Source of the DNA: Streptomyces sp. man185
GTDB taxonomy: Bacteria; Actinomycetota; Actinomycetes; Streptomycetales; Streptomycetaceae
NCBI GenBank assembly: GCA_002551355.1
Contig: NTHE01000008.1
Location: 3,361-67,360 of the forward strand
Length of the DNA: 64,000 nucleotides
Reading direction: 5' to 3'
Shown: positions 37,128 through 45,383 of the stretch, piece by piece
How positions within the stretch are numbered: position 1 is the stretch's first letter
Layout of the letters: each line of letters begins with the position of its first letter
Made by a program: the position numbers and the translations under genes
The notes under the pieces: model-generated
What the model was told of the DNA's origin: nothing
Database searches by the model: none
What the model saw: only the letters and a program-made list of their open reading frames with translations

Positions 37128-37646
37128 GTGGCCGTCGGACCTGTGGAATACCTCGTCATCGCCTTTCCCGGCAGTCGCTTCACGGGGTCTTTCGCCCCGG
37201 CCCTCGCCGACGCCGTGTCGTCCGGAGCTGTGCGCCCCGGTGACCTGGCCTTCGTACGGCGGTCCGAAGGCGGGCCGCCGACCCAGGTGGAACTGCGGGA
37301 GCTGGACCCCGAGGGAGTGGTTCCCGCCGAAGCGGGGCAGGGTGTGGCGGCGGCGGAGCTGAGCGCGGAGGACGTCGAAGAGCTCGGCCGGAGTGTGCCG
37401 GCGGGCGATGTCGCCGCGATCGTCGTCCGGGAGGACCTGTGGACCACAGAGCTGGCCCGAGCGGCCCGCGAGGCGGGAGGCGCCTTCGTGGCGCACGAGC
37501 GCCTCGGCGCCGGAGGGGCGGGAGTCGGCGAGGCCGCGGGCGACGACATCATCGACCGGCTGGAGCGGCTCGCCGAGCTGTGGAAGCGCGAGATCCTCAC
37601 CGACGCCGAGTTCGTGGAGCAGAAGACCAAGCTCCTGTCGGACTGA
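37128..37646 (+). CDS. DUF6325-like protein with C-terminal SHOCT domain
   Basis: A 172-residue soluble protein starting at GTG 37128 after GAGAGGA. Residues 1-125 (GPVEYLVIAFPGSRFTGSFAPALADAV) resemble the actinobacterial DUF6325 family, related in pattern to DUF1269. The last 35 residues, IIDRLERLAELWKREILTDAEFVEQKTKLL, are a SHOCT motif, a short helical hairpin found at the ends of many membrane or regulatory proteins. No membrane span is visible. The function is unknown; relatives are often found among stress-response genes. It may be read together with the phosphatase gene 145 bases downstream. Confidence 0.75.
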   Translation: MAVGPVEYLVIAFPGSRFTGSFAPALADAVSSGAVRPGDLAFVRRSEGGPPTQVELRELDPEGVVPAEAGQGVAAAELSAEDVEELGRSVPAGDVAAIVVREDLWTTELARAAREAGGAFVAHERLGAGGAGVGEAAGDDIIDRLERLAELWKREILTDAEFVEQKTKLLSD

Positions 37647-37658
37647 CGTCCGGCCGGC

Positions 37659-37711
37659 GTCCCGGGGAGCCGGACCAAGTGGTCCCGGGGAGCCGGACCA
37701 AGTGGTCCCGG
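37659..37711. repeat. 23-bp tandem repeat, 2.3 copies
   Basis: A 23-bp unit beginning GTCCCGGGGAGCC starts at 37659, 37682 and (partial) 37705 with no differences. Each unit carries the dyad GGACCA-AG-TGGTCC across its junction. It lies 12 bases after the DUF6325-like stop codon. Shortly downstream TGGAATTC is also duplicated (37752-37768). Confidence 0.8.
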
Positions 37712-37791
37712 TGCTGCTTTCCTTACTGCATACGACGTTGATCCTGATATGTGGAATTCCTGGAATTCATCGGGGAAAGAGGCAGTTCATC

Positions 37792-38589
37792 GTGCAGACC
37801 GCCCGGACCGTTCCGGCCGCCACCGTTGTCAATCTGCGCGACCTGGGCGGCATCGCCCTGGGCCGTGACCGCCGGGTGCGGCAGGGCGTCCTGTTCCGCT
37901 CGGGCCAGCTGAGCGAGCTCGACCCGGCGAGCGACCGGGCGGTGTCCGCGCTCGGTATCCGCACCGTCGTGGACCTGCGGACCGCGGACGAGCGCCAGTG
38001 GGCCCCGGACCGGCTGCCGGACCGGGCCCGGCTCTTCGTCGCCGATGTGCTGGGCGACCACCCGGGCGTGGCGCCCGCCCGGCTGCGGTCCCTGCTCGCC
38101 GACCCCGCCGAGGCGGAGCGGACGCTGGGGGGCGGCAGGGCCGAGGAACTCTTCGCCGAGACCTACCGCAAGATGGTCCTCTCTCCGGGGGCCGCGGCCG
38201 CCTACCGGGCCTTCCTGGAGACGGTTGCCGAACCCGGGGCGCGCCCGGTGCTCTTCCACTGCACGGCGGGCAAGGACCGTACCGGCTGGGCGGCGGCCGT
38301 CCTGCTGATGATCCTGGGAGCGGCCCGCGCCACGGTGCGGACGGACTTCCTCGCGGTCAATCCCGCGGTCGGGGCCGCCTTCGCCCCCAACGTGGCGAAG
38401 TTCCTGGACGGCGGGGGCGACCCCGCCGTCGCCGCGGCGATCATCGAGGTCCGACCCCGCTATCTGGACGTGGCGCTCGACGCCATGGACGAGCGCTGGG
38501 GCGGCCTCGACGGCTATGTGCGCAACGGGCTGCGGGTGCCCGACGCGGCACTGGAGCGGCTGCGCGACGGTCTGGTGGTCCGCGGCTGA
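37792..38589 (+). CDS. Tyrosine-protein phosphatase (MptpB/PtpB-like)
   Basis: A 265-residue phosphatase of the Y_phosphatase3 group. The active-site loop is HCTAGKDRTGWA at about residues 160-171 (Cx5R with nucleophile Cys and phosphate-binding Arg), preceded by NLRDLGGIALGRDRRVRQGVLFRSGQL, the standard N-terminal signature. Relatives dephosphorylate phosphotyrosine and sometimes phosphoinositides. GTG 37792 follows AGAGG by 9 bases; the frame stays open upstream but runs through the tandem repeats. No signal peptide. Confidence 0.9.
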   Translation: MQTARTVPAATVVNLRDLGGIALGRDRRVRQGVLFRSGQLSELDPASDRAVSALGIRTVVDLRTADERQWAPDRLPDRARLFVADVLGDHPGVAPARLRSLLADPAEAERTLGGGRAEELFAETYRKMVLSPGAAAAYRAFLETVAEPGARPVLFHCTAGKDRTGWAAAVLLMILGAARATVRTDFLAVNPAVGAAFAPNVAKFLDGGGDPAVAAAIIEVRPRYLDVALDAMDERWGGLDGYVRNGLRVPDAALERLRDGLVVRG

Positions 38590-38619
38590 AGCGGACAACC
38601 GGCGTCGCTACCGCGTGAA

Positions 38620-38660
38620 GGGGCCGGTCCGGCCGGGAAGCTCCCGGCCGGACCGGCCCC
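38620..38660. terminator. Perfect 19-bp hairpin between convergent genes
   Basis: Arms 38620-38638 and 38642-38660 are exact complements around a 3-base loop, 30 bases after the phosphatase stop and 24 before the stop of the convergent gene. Confidence 0.75.
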
Positions 38661-38684
38661 ATCGTGTGCCGGGCGGAGACCCGG

Positions 38685-39326
38685 CTACAGGCGGACGAGG
38701 CGCTCCGTCAGATCGCGGTAGTGCTGGAGGGCGATCCGCAGATCCTCGGTCTCCGCCCCGGAGACCGGGCCGTCCCCGTCCTTCCCAGCCCGCAGGAGCC
38801 GCCCACGTTCCGCCAGGGCGGCTCCGAGGTCCGCGACGACCTCCTCGAACGTGGCGTCGGCGTCCCGGACCGCCCGGTGCGGGTCCTCCACGAACCCGGT
38901 CACCGCCTGTTGGATCCGGGCGGCGAAGGCCTCCTGGTCCGCGGGGGCGAACAGCGGCTTCCCGAGGGGCGGGCCGTCCTCGGCCGGGCCCCGTGCGGCG
39001 GCCGGGCCGGCTTCGGGAGTCTTGCGGCCGGGGGAGGTGCGGGGGTCCGTGGTCGCGTCGGGGGCCGTGGGGCCGGGAACGGTCCCGTGGGCCTCCGCGG
39101 GCTGCCCGACCGCGGCCCCTGAGGTCTCCGCGGGCTGCCCGTCGGGCAGCCCCGGTGCCTTCGCGGGCTGCCCGACCGGCTCCGTCTCCTTGCCCGTGAC
39201 CGTCCTGGTGGCCGGGTCGTGCGTGCGTGGGCGCCTGACGGGCGTACCCGTGTCTATGGGATCGGCGCCCTTCGGAAGCCCGGTAGCGCCGGGCGGGTTC
39301 GTCCTGTCGTTCGGTGTGCGCGTCAT
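38685..39326 (-). CDS. Hypothetical protein: Pro/Gly-rich repeats plus helical C-terminal domain
   Basis: A 213-residue protein I cannot assign. Residues 1-125 are low-complexity and Pro-rich, with imperfect repeats of the form GQPAExxG (GQPAKAPG, GQPAETSG, GQPAEAHG). Residues about 130-213 are predicted helical (FAARIQQAVTGFVEDPHRAVRDA, LRIALQHYRDLTERLV). The stretch FVEDPHRAVRDADATFEEVV resembles FVESPERALTEADALLADL in the upstream gene, so the two may share a domain. Its ATG overlaps the stop of that gene by four bases (ATGA), so they are translated as a pair. No signal peptide or membrane span. Confidence 0.7.
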   Translation of the reverse strand: MTRTPNDRTNPPGATGLPKGADPIDTGTPVRRPRTHDPATRTVTGKETEPVGQPAKAPGLPDGQPAETSGAAVGQPAEAHGTVPGPTAPDATTDPRTSPGRKTPEAGPAAARGPAEDGPPLGKPLFAPADQEAFAARIQQAVTGFVEDPHRAVRDADATFEEVVADLGAALAERGRLLRAGKDGDGPVSGAETEDLRIALQHYRDLTERLVRL

Positions 39327-39901
39327 GATGTACTACGTCCCTTCACCAGATTCCGGTTGCCGTGCTCACGCCCCGACGGGCCGTCCGCGAGGAGGGCGTC
39401 GAAGAGCTTGCGACCCTCGATGAGGGCCTCGCGCCTCTCCTCGGTGCTTGCGTCCCCGTGCCGCGAGATGTGCACCCGGCGATAGCCGTCGACGTGCGCG
39501 GCGTGATGGACGGAGAGCGCGTCCGTGCGGTCCTCGAAGTTCTCGCCGTCCGGGAAGCCGCGTTCACGCGACAGATCGGCCAGCAGCGCGTCGGCCTCGG
39601 TGAGCGCCCGCTCCGGCGACTCGACGAACAGCTCCTGAGCGCTCGCCCAACGGGCGGCGTAACGCGCGCGTGCCTCCTCGGTCAGCGGGCGCACGTCGAG
39701 GTGGCCGTGCCGCTTCACCCGATCGCCGAGTTCCCGCTCGGCCGCCTCGGTGTCGCCGCCGTGCCGGGCGACCACCCGGTCGTACTCCGGTCCGAAGCGG
39801 CTTTGCAGACCCCGGCCTCCGGCGAGACGTCCGCGAAGCAGGAAGAAGGCTGCGATGGCCGCCACGGCGACCACGGCGATGATGATGATCGCTGTCGTCA
39901 C
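39323..39901 (-). CDS. Single-span membrane protein, conserved hypothetical
   Basis: A 192-residue protein with one N-terminal transmembrane helix (AIIIIAVVAVAAIAAFFLL) followed by a cytosolic or external domain beginning RFGPEYDRVVARHGGD. The pattern RFGPEYDR, then helices with RYAARWASAQELFVESPERALTEADALL, is familiar in actinobacterial membrane-anchored proteins of unknown function. The C-terminal third (DALSVHHAAHVDGYRRVHISRHGDASTEERREALIE) is rich in His and Arg. It is the first gene of a two-gene operon. No catalytic motif is recognised. Confidence 0.75.
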   Translation of the reverse strand: MTTAIIIIAVVAVAAIAAFFLLRGRLAGGRGLQSRFGPEYDRVVARHGGDTEAAERELGDRVKRHGHLDVRPLTEEARARYAARWASAQELFVESPERALTEADALLADLSRERGFPDGENFEDRTDALSVHHAAHVDGYRRVHISRHGDASTEERREALIEGRKLFDALLADGPSGREHGNRNLVKGRSTS

Positions 39902-40120
39902 GGCTACCGCCCCCCATGTTCATCGGCCGGTCCGTAGCTCTGCTGTCGCACAGTGGTCAACCCCTCTCGGTCCGGGCCCGGCGTCAATCGCCGGACGGCG
40001 CGCAGAACTTCGTGTACCCCCGGATCCCCGTTCAAGGCAGCCGTCCGTGACGGAAGGCTTCGCGCGACGTCCTGCGTAGGGTGAAAGAGCCGGATCGACA
40101 GCAGGTCGGAGGGACACGCG

Positions 40121-40525
40121 ATGACGGAGCGCAAACCGCCGGGAGTCAGCTTCGAGTCCTGGGTCGACCGGCAGATCAACGAGGCGGCGGAGCGCGGTGA
40201 CTTCTCCCGGCTCCCCGGCTTCGGCAAACCGATCGCCGGTCTGGAGAACCCGTACGACGAAGCCTGGTGGATCAAGCAGAAGATGCAGCGGGAGGGCGTG
40301 TCGATGCTGCCGCCCGCGCTGGCCCTGCGCAAAGAGGCGGAAGACGTGCCCGCCGCGCTGGCCGCGGCCCGCACCGAGGCCGAGGTGCGGCGCATCCTGA
40401 CCGAGGTGAACGAGAAGATCGAGCGGGCGATCCGCATGCCTCCCGAGGGCCCGCCGCTGCAGCTGAAGCCCTTCGACGTCGAGGGAACCGTCCGTGACTG
40501 GCGCGTGAACCGCCGCCCCGCCTGA
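40121..40525 (+). CDS. DUF1992 (DnaJ-homologue subfamily C28 conserved domain) protein
   Basis: A 134-residue protein that is mostly one DUF1992 domain: WVDRQINEAAERGDFSRLPGFGKPI and WWIKQKMQREGVSMLPPALALRKEAE are the family signatures. The role is unknown; eukaryotic versions carry a J domain that is missing here. ATG 40121 follows GGAGGGA. The upstream 219-bp gap (39902-40120) has no gene. Confidence 0.9.
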   Translation: MTERKPPGVSFESWVDRQINEAAERGDFSRLPGFGKPIAGLENPYDEAWWIKQKMQREGVSMLPPALALRKEAEDVPAALAAARTEAEVRRILTEVNEKIERAIRMPPEGPPLQLKPFDVEGTVRDWRVNRRPA

Positions 40526-40567
40526 AACCCGGCCAGCCTGAGATCCGGCCGGAAACCCGCCGCCACG

Positions 40568-41083
40568 GTGCCCCATACTCGCCGTATGGGACCGGGCAGG
40601 GCAGGACGACGACGCGGGCGCGCCCCACGGCGTGCCGACGTGACGGTCCGCCGGGCCGAGGCGGGCGACGCCGCCCGGCTCACCCGGCTGGTCCGCACAT
40701 CACGCGCCTACGAGGGCCCGTACGCTCCGATGGTCGAGGGCTACCGGATCGGACCCGACTACATCGAGGCGCACCGGGTCTTCGTCGCAGCGGACGCCGT
40801 CACGGGCCAGGTGCTCGGCTTCTACGCGCTGCTCCTCGACCCGCCCGAGCTGGACCTGATGTTCGTCGCCGACTCCGCCCAGGGGCTGGGCATCGGCCGA
40901 CTGCTCGCCGCGCATCTGCGCGAGGAGGCCCGGAGCGCCGGACTCACGGGCGTCCGGATCGTCTCCCATCCGCCCGCCGAGGGCTTCTACCGGAGCATCG
41001 GCGCCGAACCCGTCGGCACGGTCCGGGCCGACCCGCCGGCGGTGATGTGGGACCGCCCCGAACTCGTGCTCCGTATCGGCTGA
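40568..41083 (+). CDS. GNAT-family N-acetyltransferase
   Basis: Up to 171 residues. The GNAT fold begins at VTVRRAEAGDAARLTRLVRTS and has the acetyl-CoA motif AQGLGIGRLLAAHLREEA followed by FYRSIGAEPVG. The start is uncertain: GTG 40568, ATG 40586 and a GTG near 40640 are in frame and none has a good Shine-Dalgarno; the shortest would begin exactly at the domain. Substrate unknown. Confidence 0.8.
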   Translation: MPHTRRMGPGRAGRRRGRAPRRADVTVRRAEAGDAARLTRLVRTSRAYEGPYAPMVEGYRIGPDYIEAHRVFVAADAVTGQVLGFYALLLDPPELDLMFVADSAQGLGIGRLLAAHLREEARSAGLTGVRIVSHPPAEGFYRSIGAEPVGTVRADPPAVMWDRPELVLRIG

Positions 41084-41104
41084 GGCGCATTGCGTCGGGT
41101 ACGA

Positions 41105-41140
41105 CCGGGGCCCGGCCGCAGGTGTGCGGCCGGGCCCCGG
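41105..41140. terminator. Perfect 16-bp hairpin between convergent genes
   Basis: CCGGGGCCCGGCCGCA and its exact complement flank the loop GGTG, between the GNAT gene and the VOC gene. Confidence 0.75.
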
Positions 41141-41167
41141 TTCAGGACAGGACGTTCCCGGCGCCGC

Positions 41168-41548
41168 TCAGCCGCCGTACGGGCGAGTGATCAGCTCCGG
41201 CCAATGACCACCCGGATCGGGGAAATACACTCCCCGTCCACCGTCGTTGTGGTTGATCTCTCCCGGCAGCTTGCGCTGGGGATCGGCGAAGAACTCGATT
41301 CCCAGCGCCTGGATCTTCGCGAACGCGGCGTCGAACTCCGCCTCCGAAACGAGGAAGGCGTAGTGCTGGGATGTGATCGAAGCTGCGGGAATCGTCGCGA
41401 AATCCAGCGTGACGCTGTTCGCGAGAACGACCGGAACGAAGGGTCCCCACTCCTCGCCGACCGTCAGGCCCAGCAGATCCGCGAAGAACGCGGCGGACTC
41501 GCGGTTGTCCTTGCAGTGAACGATGGTGTGGTTCAACTCGACTGACAC
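41168..41548 (-). CDS. VOC-family (glyoxalase/dioxygenase-fold) protein
   Basis: A 126-residue single-unit VOC protein: LNHTIVHCKDNRESAAFFADLLGL at the N-terminus, and a metal-site-like GVYFPDPGGHWPELITRP at the end. GTG 41548 follows GGAGG by about 10 bases. Members range from lyases and dioxygenases to resistance proteins; nothing here sets the substrate. Confidence 0.88.
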   Translation of the reverse strand: MSVELNHTIVHCKDNRESAAFFADLLGLTVGEEWGPFVPVVLANSVTLDFATIPAASITSQHYAFLVSEAEFDAAFAKIQALGIEFFADPQRKLPGEINHNDGGRGVYFPDPGGHWPELITRPYGG

Positions 41549-41775
41549 GGTGGAATGCCTCCAACGGGCATCTCACGGGCTACCTCCACGCCTCACCCAG
41601 CCGGTGACCGACGCGCGATGCCCTGCGGCGATCCTAGACCCGCCATGCGGCCGGGTCGAGCGCGAAAGGCGTCTCAGATCTCGCAGGGTTGGCCCCGCAT
41701 CTCCGGGGCATCTGTAGTCCCGGATCGAACGGGTGTGTCAGTGCTCCCGGTCGTGTCGAGATGAGGAGAGCATCG

Positions 41776-42300
41776 ATGTCGGAGACCCATGGCAGAGGCC
41801 GCGAGGAGACCCAGGAGGAGCGGGCGGACCGGCAGTGGACCGAACTCCTCCAAGAACTGCGCGTCGCGCAGACCGGGGTACAGATCCTCTTCGGCTTCCT
41901 GCTCGCGGTGGTCTTCCAGGAACGGTTCGAGGATCTGGCGGACGTCGACCGGAACATCTACGTGGTGACCGTGATGCTGGGCGCGGCGACCGCCGCGACG
42001 CTCATCGGCCCCGTCTCGTACCACCGGCTCCTCACCGGCCGCCGGATGAAGCCCCAAACGGTGATCTGGGCCTCGCGGATGACCGTTCTCGGCCTGGTGC
42101 TCCTCTTCTGCACCATGTGCTCGACGCTGCTGCTGATCATGCGCGTGGCGCTGCACAACCAGGTCGCCCTCTGGCTGGTCGGCGGCATGGCCCTGTGGTT
42201 CCTGGTCTGCTGGTTCGGCTTCCCGCTGTGGGCCATCGCCAAGGGACGCTCCGGCCCGCGCGAGAGCGCCACACCCGACCGGGCGAGCGACGCCGACTGA
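41776..42300 (+). CDS. DUF6328-like four-span membrane protein
   Basis: A 174-residue membrane protein starting at ATG 41776, five bases after GGAGAG; an in-frame ATG at 41761 has no such site. A charged N-terminus (EETQEERADRQWTELLQELRV) precedes four hydrophobic segments (VQILFGFLLAVVF, VVTVMLGAATAATLI, MTVLGLVLLFCTMCSTLLLIM, ALWLVGGMALWFLVCWF). It resembles the actinobacterial DUF6328 family. Function unknown. Confidence 0.8.
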   Translation: MSETHGRGREETQEERADRQWTELLQELRVAQTGVQILFGFLLAVVFQERFEDLADVDRNIYVVTVMLGAATAATLIGPVSYHRLLTGRRMKPQTVIWASRMTVLGLVLLFCTMCSTLLLIMRVALHNQVALWLVGGMALWFLVCWFGFPLWAIAKGRSGPRESATPDRASDAD

Positions 42301-42332
42301 GGGCCGGTCGGGCAGAGGGGCCCTTGCGCCGC

Positions 42333-43145
42333 TCAGGCGGGGCTGCGCACATCGGTCACCGCGAACAGCGCTCCGTCCGGATCCCGCAGCGTGACCTCGG
42401 TGCCCCCGAAGCCGGTGCGCTCCTCCACGAGGGCGCCGCCGTACCGCCCCGCCGCGGAGACCGTCGCCGTGAGGTCGGTCACCGGGAACTGGACCTGCCA
42501 GTGCGGGCGCACCATGGGGTCGACCGCAGCCTCCACGGCCCCGGAGCTGATCCGGGCCAGCGGATGCCCGTCGCACCGCACGATGACCTCCTCGCCCTCG
42601 TAGGCGACATCGCAGCAACCCGGCCGCCCGCTCGCCCAGTCGAGTACCTCGCCGTAGAAGATCGCCGCGTCGAAGGCGTTCCGGGTCCGCAGCCGCAGCC
42701 AGGCGTGTGCGTGATCGACCGGGGCCGGCGGCGAGTTGGAGGGCTCCGTGCGCTCCCAGAGGCCGAAGGACGCCCCGTCCCGGTCCGAGGCCAGCACCCC
42801 GCGCCCCTTGCCGAGCGTCAGCGGCCCCACCGCCACGGTCCCGCTGCGCTCGCGGATCCGGGCGGCGGCCACGTTCGCGTCCTCCACCGCGAAGTACGGC
42901 GTCCATGCCACGGCGACCTGGAACGCCGAAGAGACGGCGAAGAGGCCGGCCACCGGGACCTGGCCGCGGTAGGCGACCGAGAAGTCGGACCCGAGCCGGC
43001 CGGGGCGGAACGACCAGCCCAGGACCTGGGAGTAGAACCGCTCGGCGGTCTCCCGGTGCCGCGTCATGAGGGTGACCCAGCACGGTGCGGCCGGCCCCGT
43101 CAGGGGCGCCGCCGAGGAGGCCGTACGGGGATCGCTTCCGGTCAT
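42333..43145 (-). CDS. Two-domain VOC-family protein
   Basis: A 270-residue protein made of two VOC units (about 20-130 and 145-268). The first opens PCWVTLMTRHRETAERFYSQVLGW; the second ends GTEVTLRDPDGALFAVTDV. Such tandem glyoxalase-like proteins are common in Streptomyces, with unknown substrates. ATG 43145 begins the protein. It is transcribed away from the decayed cation-transporter gene 110 bases upstream. Confidence 0.88.
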   Translation of the reverse strand: MTGSDPRTASSAAPLTGPAAPCWVTLMTRHRETAERFYSQVLGWSFRPGRLGSDFSVAYRGQVPVAGLFAVSSAFQVAVAWTPYFAVEDANVAAARIRERSGTVAVGPLTLGKGRGVLASDRDGASFGLWERTEPSNSPPAPVDHAHAWLRLRTRNAFDAAIFYGEVLDWASGRPGCCDVAYEGEEVIVRCDGHPLARISSGAVEAAVDPMVRPHWQVQFPVTDLTATVSAAGRYGGALVEERTGFGGTEVTLRDPDGALFAVTDVRSPA

Positions 43146-43254
43146 GGTCCACTGCCTTCGTCGGGGAGCGGCGTCCGGCCCTGCCGCTGCGGTCCAGCAA
43201 CCAGCCTTGACCGGCCCGCCCGGTCCCGCAACGCGGGCGGGACGCGGGTGCCGG

Positions 43255-43695
43255 TCAGAGCCCGGCGCGCGGCGGGGCGGTGAGGGAGGTGGCCTCGGCG
43301 ATGAAGGCGACGCCGAGGACGATCAGCCCCGCGCTGTAGCCCTCGGGGGACTCTCCATGATCGTCCCGGCGGAGGGCGGAGAGTCCCTGGTAGAACGAGA
43401 AACAACCGCCCATGACGAAGATCCCGACCGCGGCGATCAGCGCCCAGAAGAAGCGCTCCTTGCCCTATCCGAACGGATGACGGGCGTCGGCGGGGCGGCG
43501 GCTGCGCCGCAGCGCGGCGAGGAGGAAGACCTCATTGAGGCTGTCGGCGACCGAGTGGGCGGCCTCCGACAACAGGGCGGGGAAGCCGGAAGCCAGTCCG
43601 CCGACGGTCTTGGCCGCGGCGATCACAAGATGGGCCGTGAGCGCGACCAGGACCGTGAGACGGGTACGTCGGTCGGCGGCCGAGCCGGCCATCAC
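43255..43695 (-). pseudogene. Cation diffusion facilitator, interrupted by TAG and truncated
   Basis: From ATG 43695 the frame encodes the N-terminus of a CDF/ZitB-type exporter (LTVLVALTAHLVIAAAKTVGGL, FPALLSEAAHSVADSLNEVFLLAALRRS, DARHPFG). A TAG at 43467-43465 stands where the family has Tyr in HPFGYGKERFFW, and the same frame continues GKERFFWALIAAVGIFVMGG and FYQGLSALRR until TGA at 43257-43255. The gene is thus broken by a single-base nonsense change and also lacks the second half (later spans and cytosolic domain) of a roughly 300-residue protein. The two intact pieces keep normal codon use, so the damage looks recent. The metal exported by the ancestor cannot be told. Confidence 0.85.
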
Positions 43696-43746
43696 AACCT
43701 CCTGAACAGAGGGGGTCGGTGTGACTCCCCCCGGGGGAAGGCTCGG

Positions 43747-44088
43747 TCAGCCGCGCGGCCGCTCCTCGTCGGGCGGCAGCGGGCTGCTGCCGTGGTCCTT
43801 CAGCTCGTACGGCGACAGGGCGTGACCGTCCTCGGGGAACTGGTCGGACGCGTGGGGGTCGTGCTGGTCGATGTGGGTGCGCCCTTCCGGCTTTCGGGGC
43901 TGCTCATGGGGCTGGGGCGGCGGCGGCTCGGCGTCGTGCTTGCGCTTGCTGAGGATGAAGCCGCCGATGAGCAGGGCGACGACGGCCAGCGCCACGATGG
44001 GCATGACGACCCCGAGAGCCCCCGTGCCGTCCGCGAGCGGGACCTCGGCGGGCACCTTGACCGCATTGACTGTATTCAGAACATCCAT
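43747..44088 (-). CDS. Small single-span protein, DUF6479-like
   Basis: A 113-residue protein with one membrane helix (VVMPIVALAVVALLIGGFIL) followed by a basic stretch SKRKH, then a Pro-rich, acidic tail (EPPPPQPHEQPRKPEGR, ALSPYELKDHGS). The pattern matches DUF6479 proteins of Streptomyces, with unknown function. The 231-bp gap upstream (44089-44319) has no gene; 44130-44160 is A+T-rich and likely holds promoters. Confidence 0.75.
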   Translation of the reverse strand: MDVLNTVNAVKVPAEVPLADGTGALGVVMPIVALAVVALLIGGFILSKRKHDAEPPPPQPHEQPRKPEGRTHIDQHDPHASDQFPEDGHALSPYELKDHGSSPLPPDEERPRG

Positions 44089-44319
44089 GTCATCGGCATA
44101 CCCCGGGAGAAGGGCATCAGTCAGCTATTCACAGCAATTCATGTTTTATGGCTATCTCAGGGGAAACGCGTTTCAGGGCCAGAAGGCAGGACACCCCTCC
44201 TGCCCGGCCTCAGCTGCTCCAGACCTCTGCCGGGCGCATTCCCGTGTCGCCGTCGGCCGGATACGGGGTCAGCCTGGAGTGGGTCCCCGAGGCCCGGCAC
44301 CCCAGTGGAAGGAACCACG

Positions 44320-44709
44320 GTGAACAGCACCCCCGAGCAGAGCGGCGAGGATCACCCGGCGGGCCGGGAGGTGGTGGTCTCGCTCAGCCGCTGCGACACC
44401 GAGGACGCCCGGACCGTGTTCGACGTGCTCGCCACCGCCTTCGCCTCCGACCACCCGATGGGCGAGACCCCCGAGCAGGCCTCCGGCCCCCGTCCGACCG
44501 TGTGGGTCACCACCGTCGACGTGTCCGAACCGAGGGCCGACGCCACCCCCGCCCGCCTCACCGCTCCGGTCACGGTGGACGCCCAGGGCGGCTACTGGGC
44601 CGTCGACCGGCTGCGTACCCACCTCACCGGGGCCTTCGCGGTGAGCGTCGTCGGCACGGCCGCCGGGGACCAGGAGCAGGAGGTCCGGCTGCGGCTGCAG
44701 AGCCGCTGA
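44320..44709 (+). CDS. Small conserved hypothetical protein
   Basis: A 129-residue soluble protein starting at GTG 44320 with GGAAGGA six bases upstream. It reads VVVSLSRCDTEDARTVFDVLATAF, PRPTVWVTTVDVS and VDRLRTHLTGAFAV, an alternating strand/helix pattern that recalls small Streptomyces DUF6207-type proteins, but I cannot assign it firmly. It ends 110 bases before the molybdenum hydroxylase operon. No membrane span or signal peptide. Confidence 0.7.
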   Translation: MNSTPEQSGEDHPAGREVVVSLSRCDTEDARTVFDVLATAFASDHPMGETPEQASGPRPTVWVTTVDVSEPRADATPARLTAPVTVDAQGGYWAVDRLRTHLTGAFAVSVVGTAAGDQEQEVRLRLQSR

Positions 44710-44819
44710 CGGCCCGGCCGGCCCACGCCGGTCCGGGACCGGAACAACGCGGGTCCGTGACCGCCGGATCCAGAACACGACCGGGGTGACCGCCCCGCGG
44801 CGAAGCGAAAGGCGCGCGC

Positions 44820-45383
44820 ATGGACTCCCTCGCTCTCGGAGCGGACCTCGAACCGGAACCGGTCGTCGACGAACACTCCACCGTGACCCTGTTCGTCAAC
44901 GGCGAGGAGACGACGCTGACCGTCGACCATCGCGCCACGGTCCTGGAGACGCTCCGGGAGAGCTTCGGCCTCACCGGGGCCAAGAAGGGCTGCGACCACG
45001 GCCAGTGCGGGGCCTGCACGGTCCTCGTCGACGGACGGCGGGTCAACAGCTGCCTGCTGCTCGCCGTCGCCCAGGACGGCGCGACGATCACCACGGTGGA
45101 AGGACTCGCCGACGGCGAGAGCCTGCACCCGGTCCAGCAGGCGTTCGTCGAGCGGGACGCCCTCCAGTGCGGCTTCTGCACCCCGGGCCAGATCTGCTCG
45201 GCCGTGGGCATGCTCCGCGAGGCCGCCGACGGCCACCCCTCGCACGTCACCGGGCCGGACGCAGCCGCCACCGGACCGGTCACCCTCGATGCCGACGAGA
45301 TCCGGGAACGTATGAGCGGCAATCTGTGCCGGTGCGGGGCCTACCCCCGGATCGTCGAAGCCATCGAGGACGTGATCGAGTGA
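44820..45383 (+). CDS. Molybdenum hydroxylase [2Fe-2S] subunit (PaoA/YagT-like)
   Basis: A 187-residue electron-transfer subunit with two [2Fe-2S] clusters. The plant-ferredoxin-type motif is GCDHGQCGACTVLVDGRRVNSC at about 57-78 and the helical-domain cysteines are QCGFCTPGQ and NLCRCGAY. The N-terminal 20 residues are an extension but lack a twin-arginine signal. It opens a three-gene operon with the FAD and molybdopterin subunits, whose product oxidises aldehydes or purine-like compounds using water as oxygen source. Its stop overlaps the next start (GTGA). Confidence 0.93.
   Translation: MDSLALGADLEPEPVVDEHSTVTLFVNGEETTLTVDHRATVLETLRESFGLTGAKKGCDHGQCGACTVLVDGRRVNSCLLLAVAQDGATITTVEGLADGESLHPVQQAFVERDALQCGFCTPGQICSAVGMLREAADGHPSHVTGPDAAATGPVTLDADEIRERMSGNLCRCGAYPRIVEAIEDVIE

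Noticed and set aside
37659..37711. CRISPR array
   Set aside because: Units are directly adjacent with no spacers, and no cas genes are present; it is a plain tandem repeat.
43142..43405. A separate minus-strand gene starting at 43405
   Set aside because: It is an out-of-frame reading over the CDF pseudogene and the start of the VOC gene.
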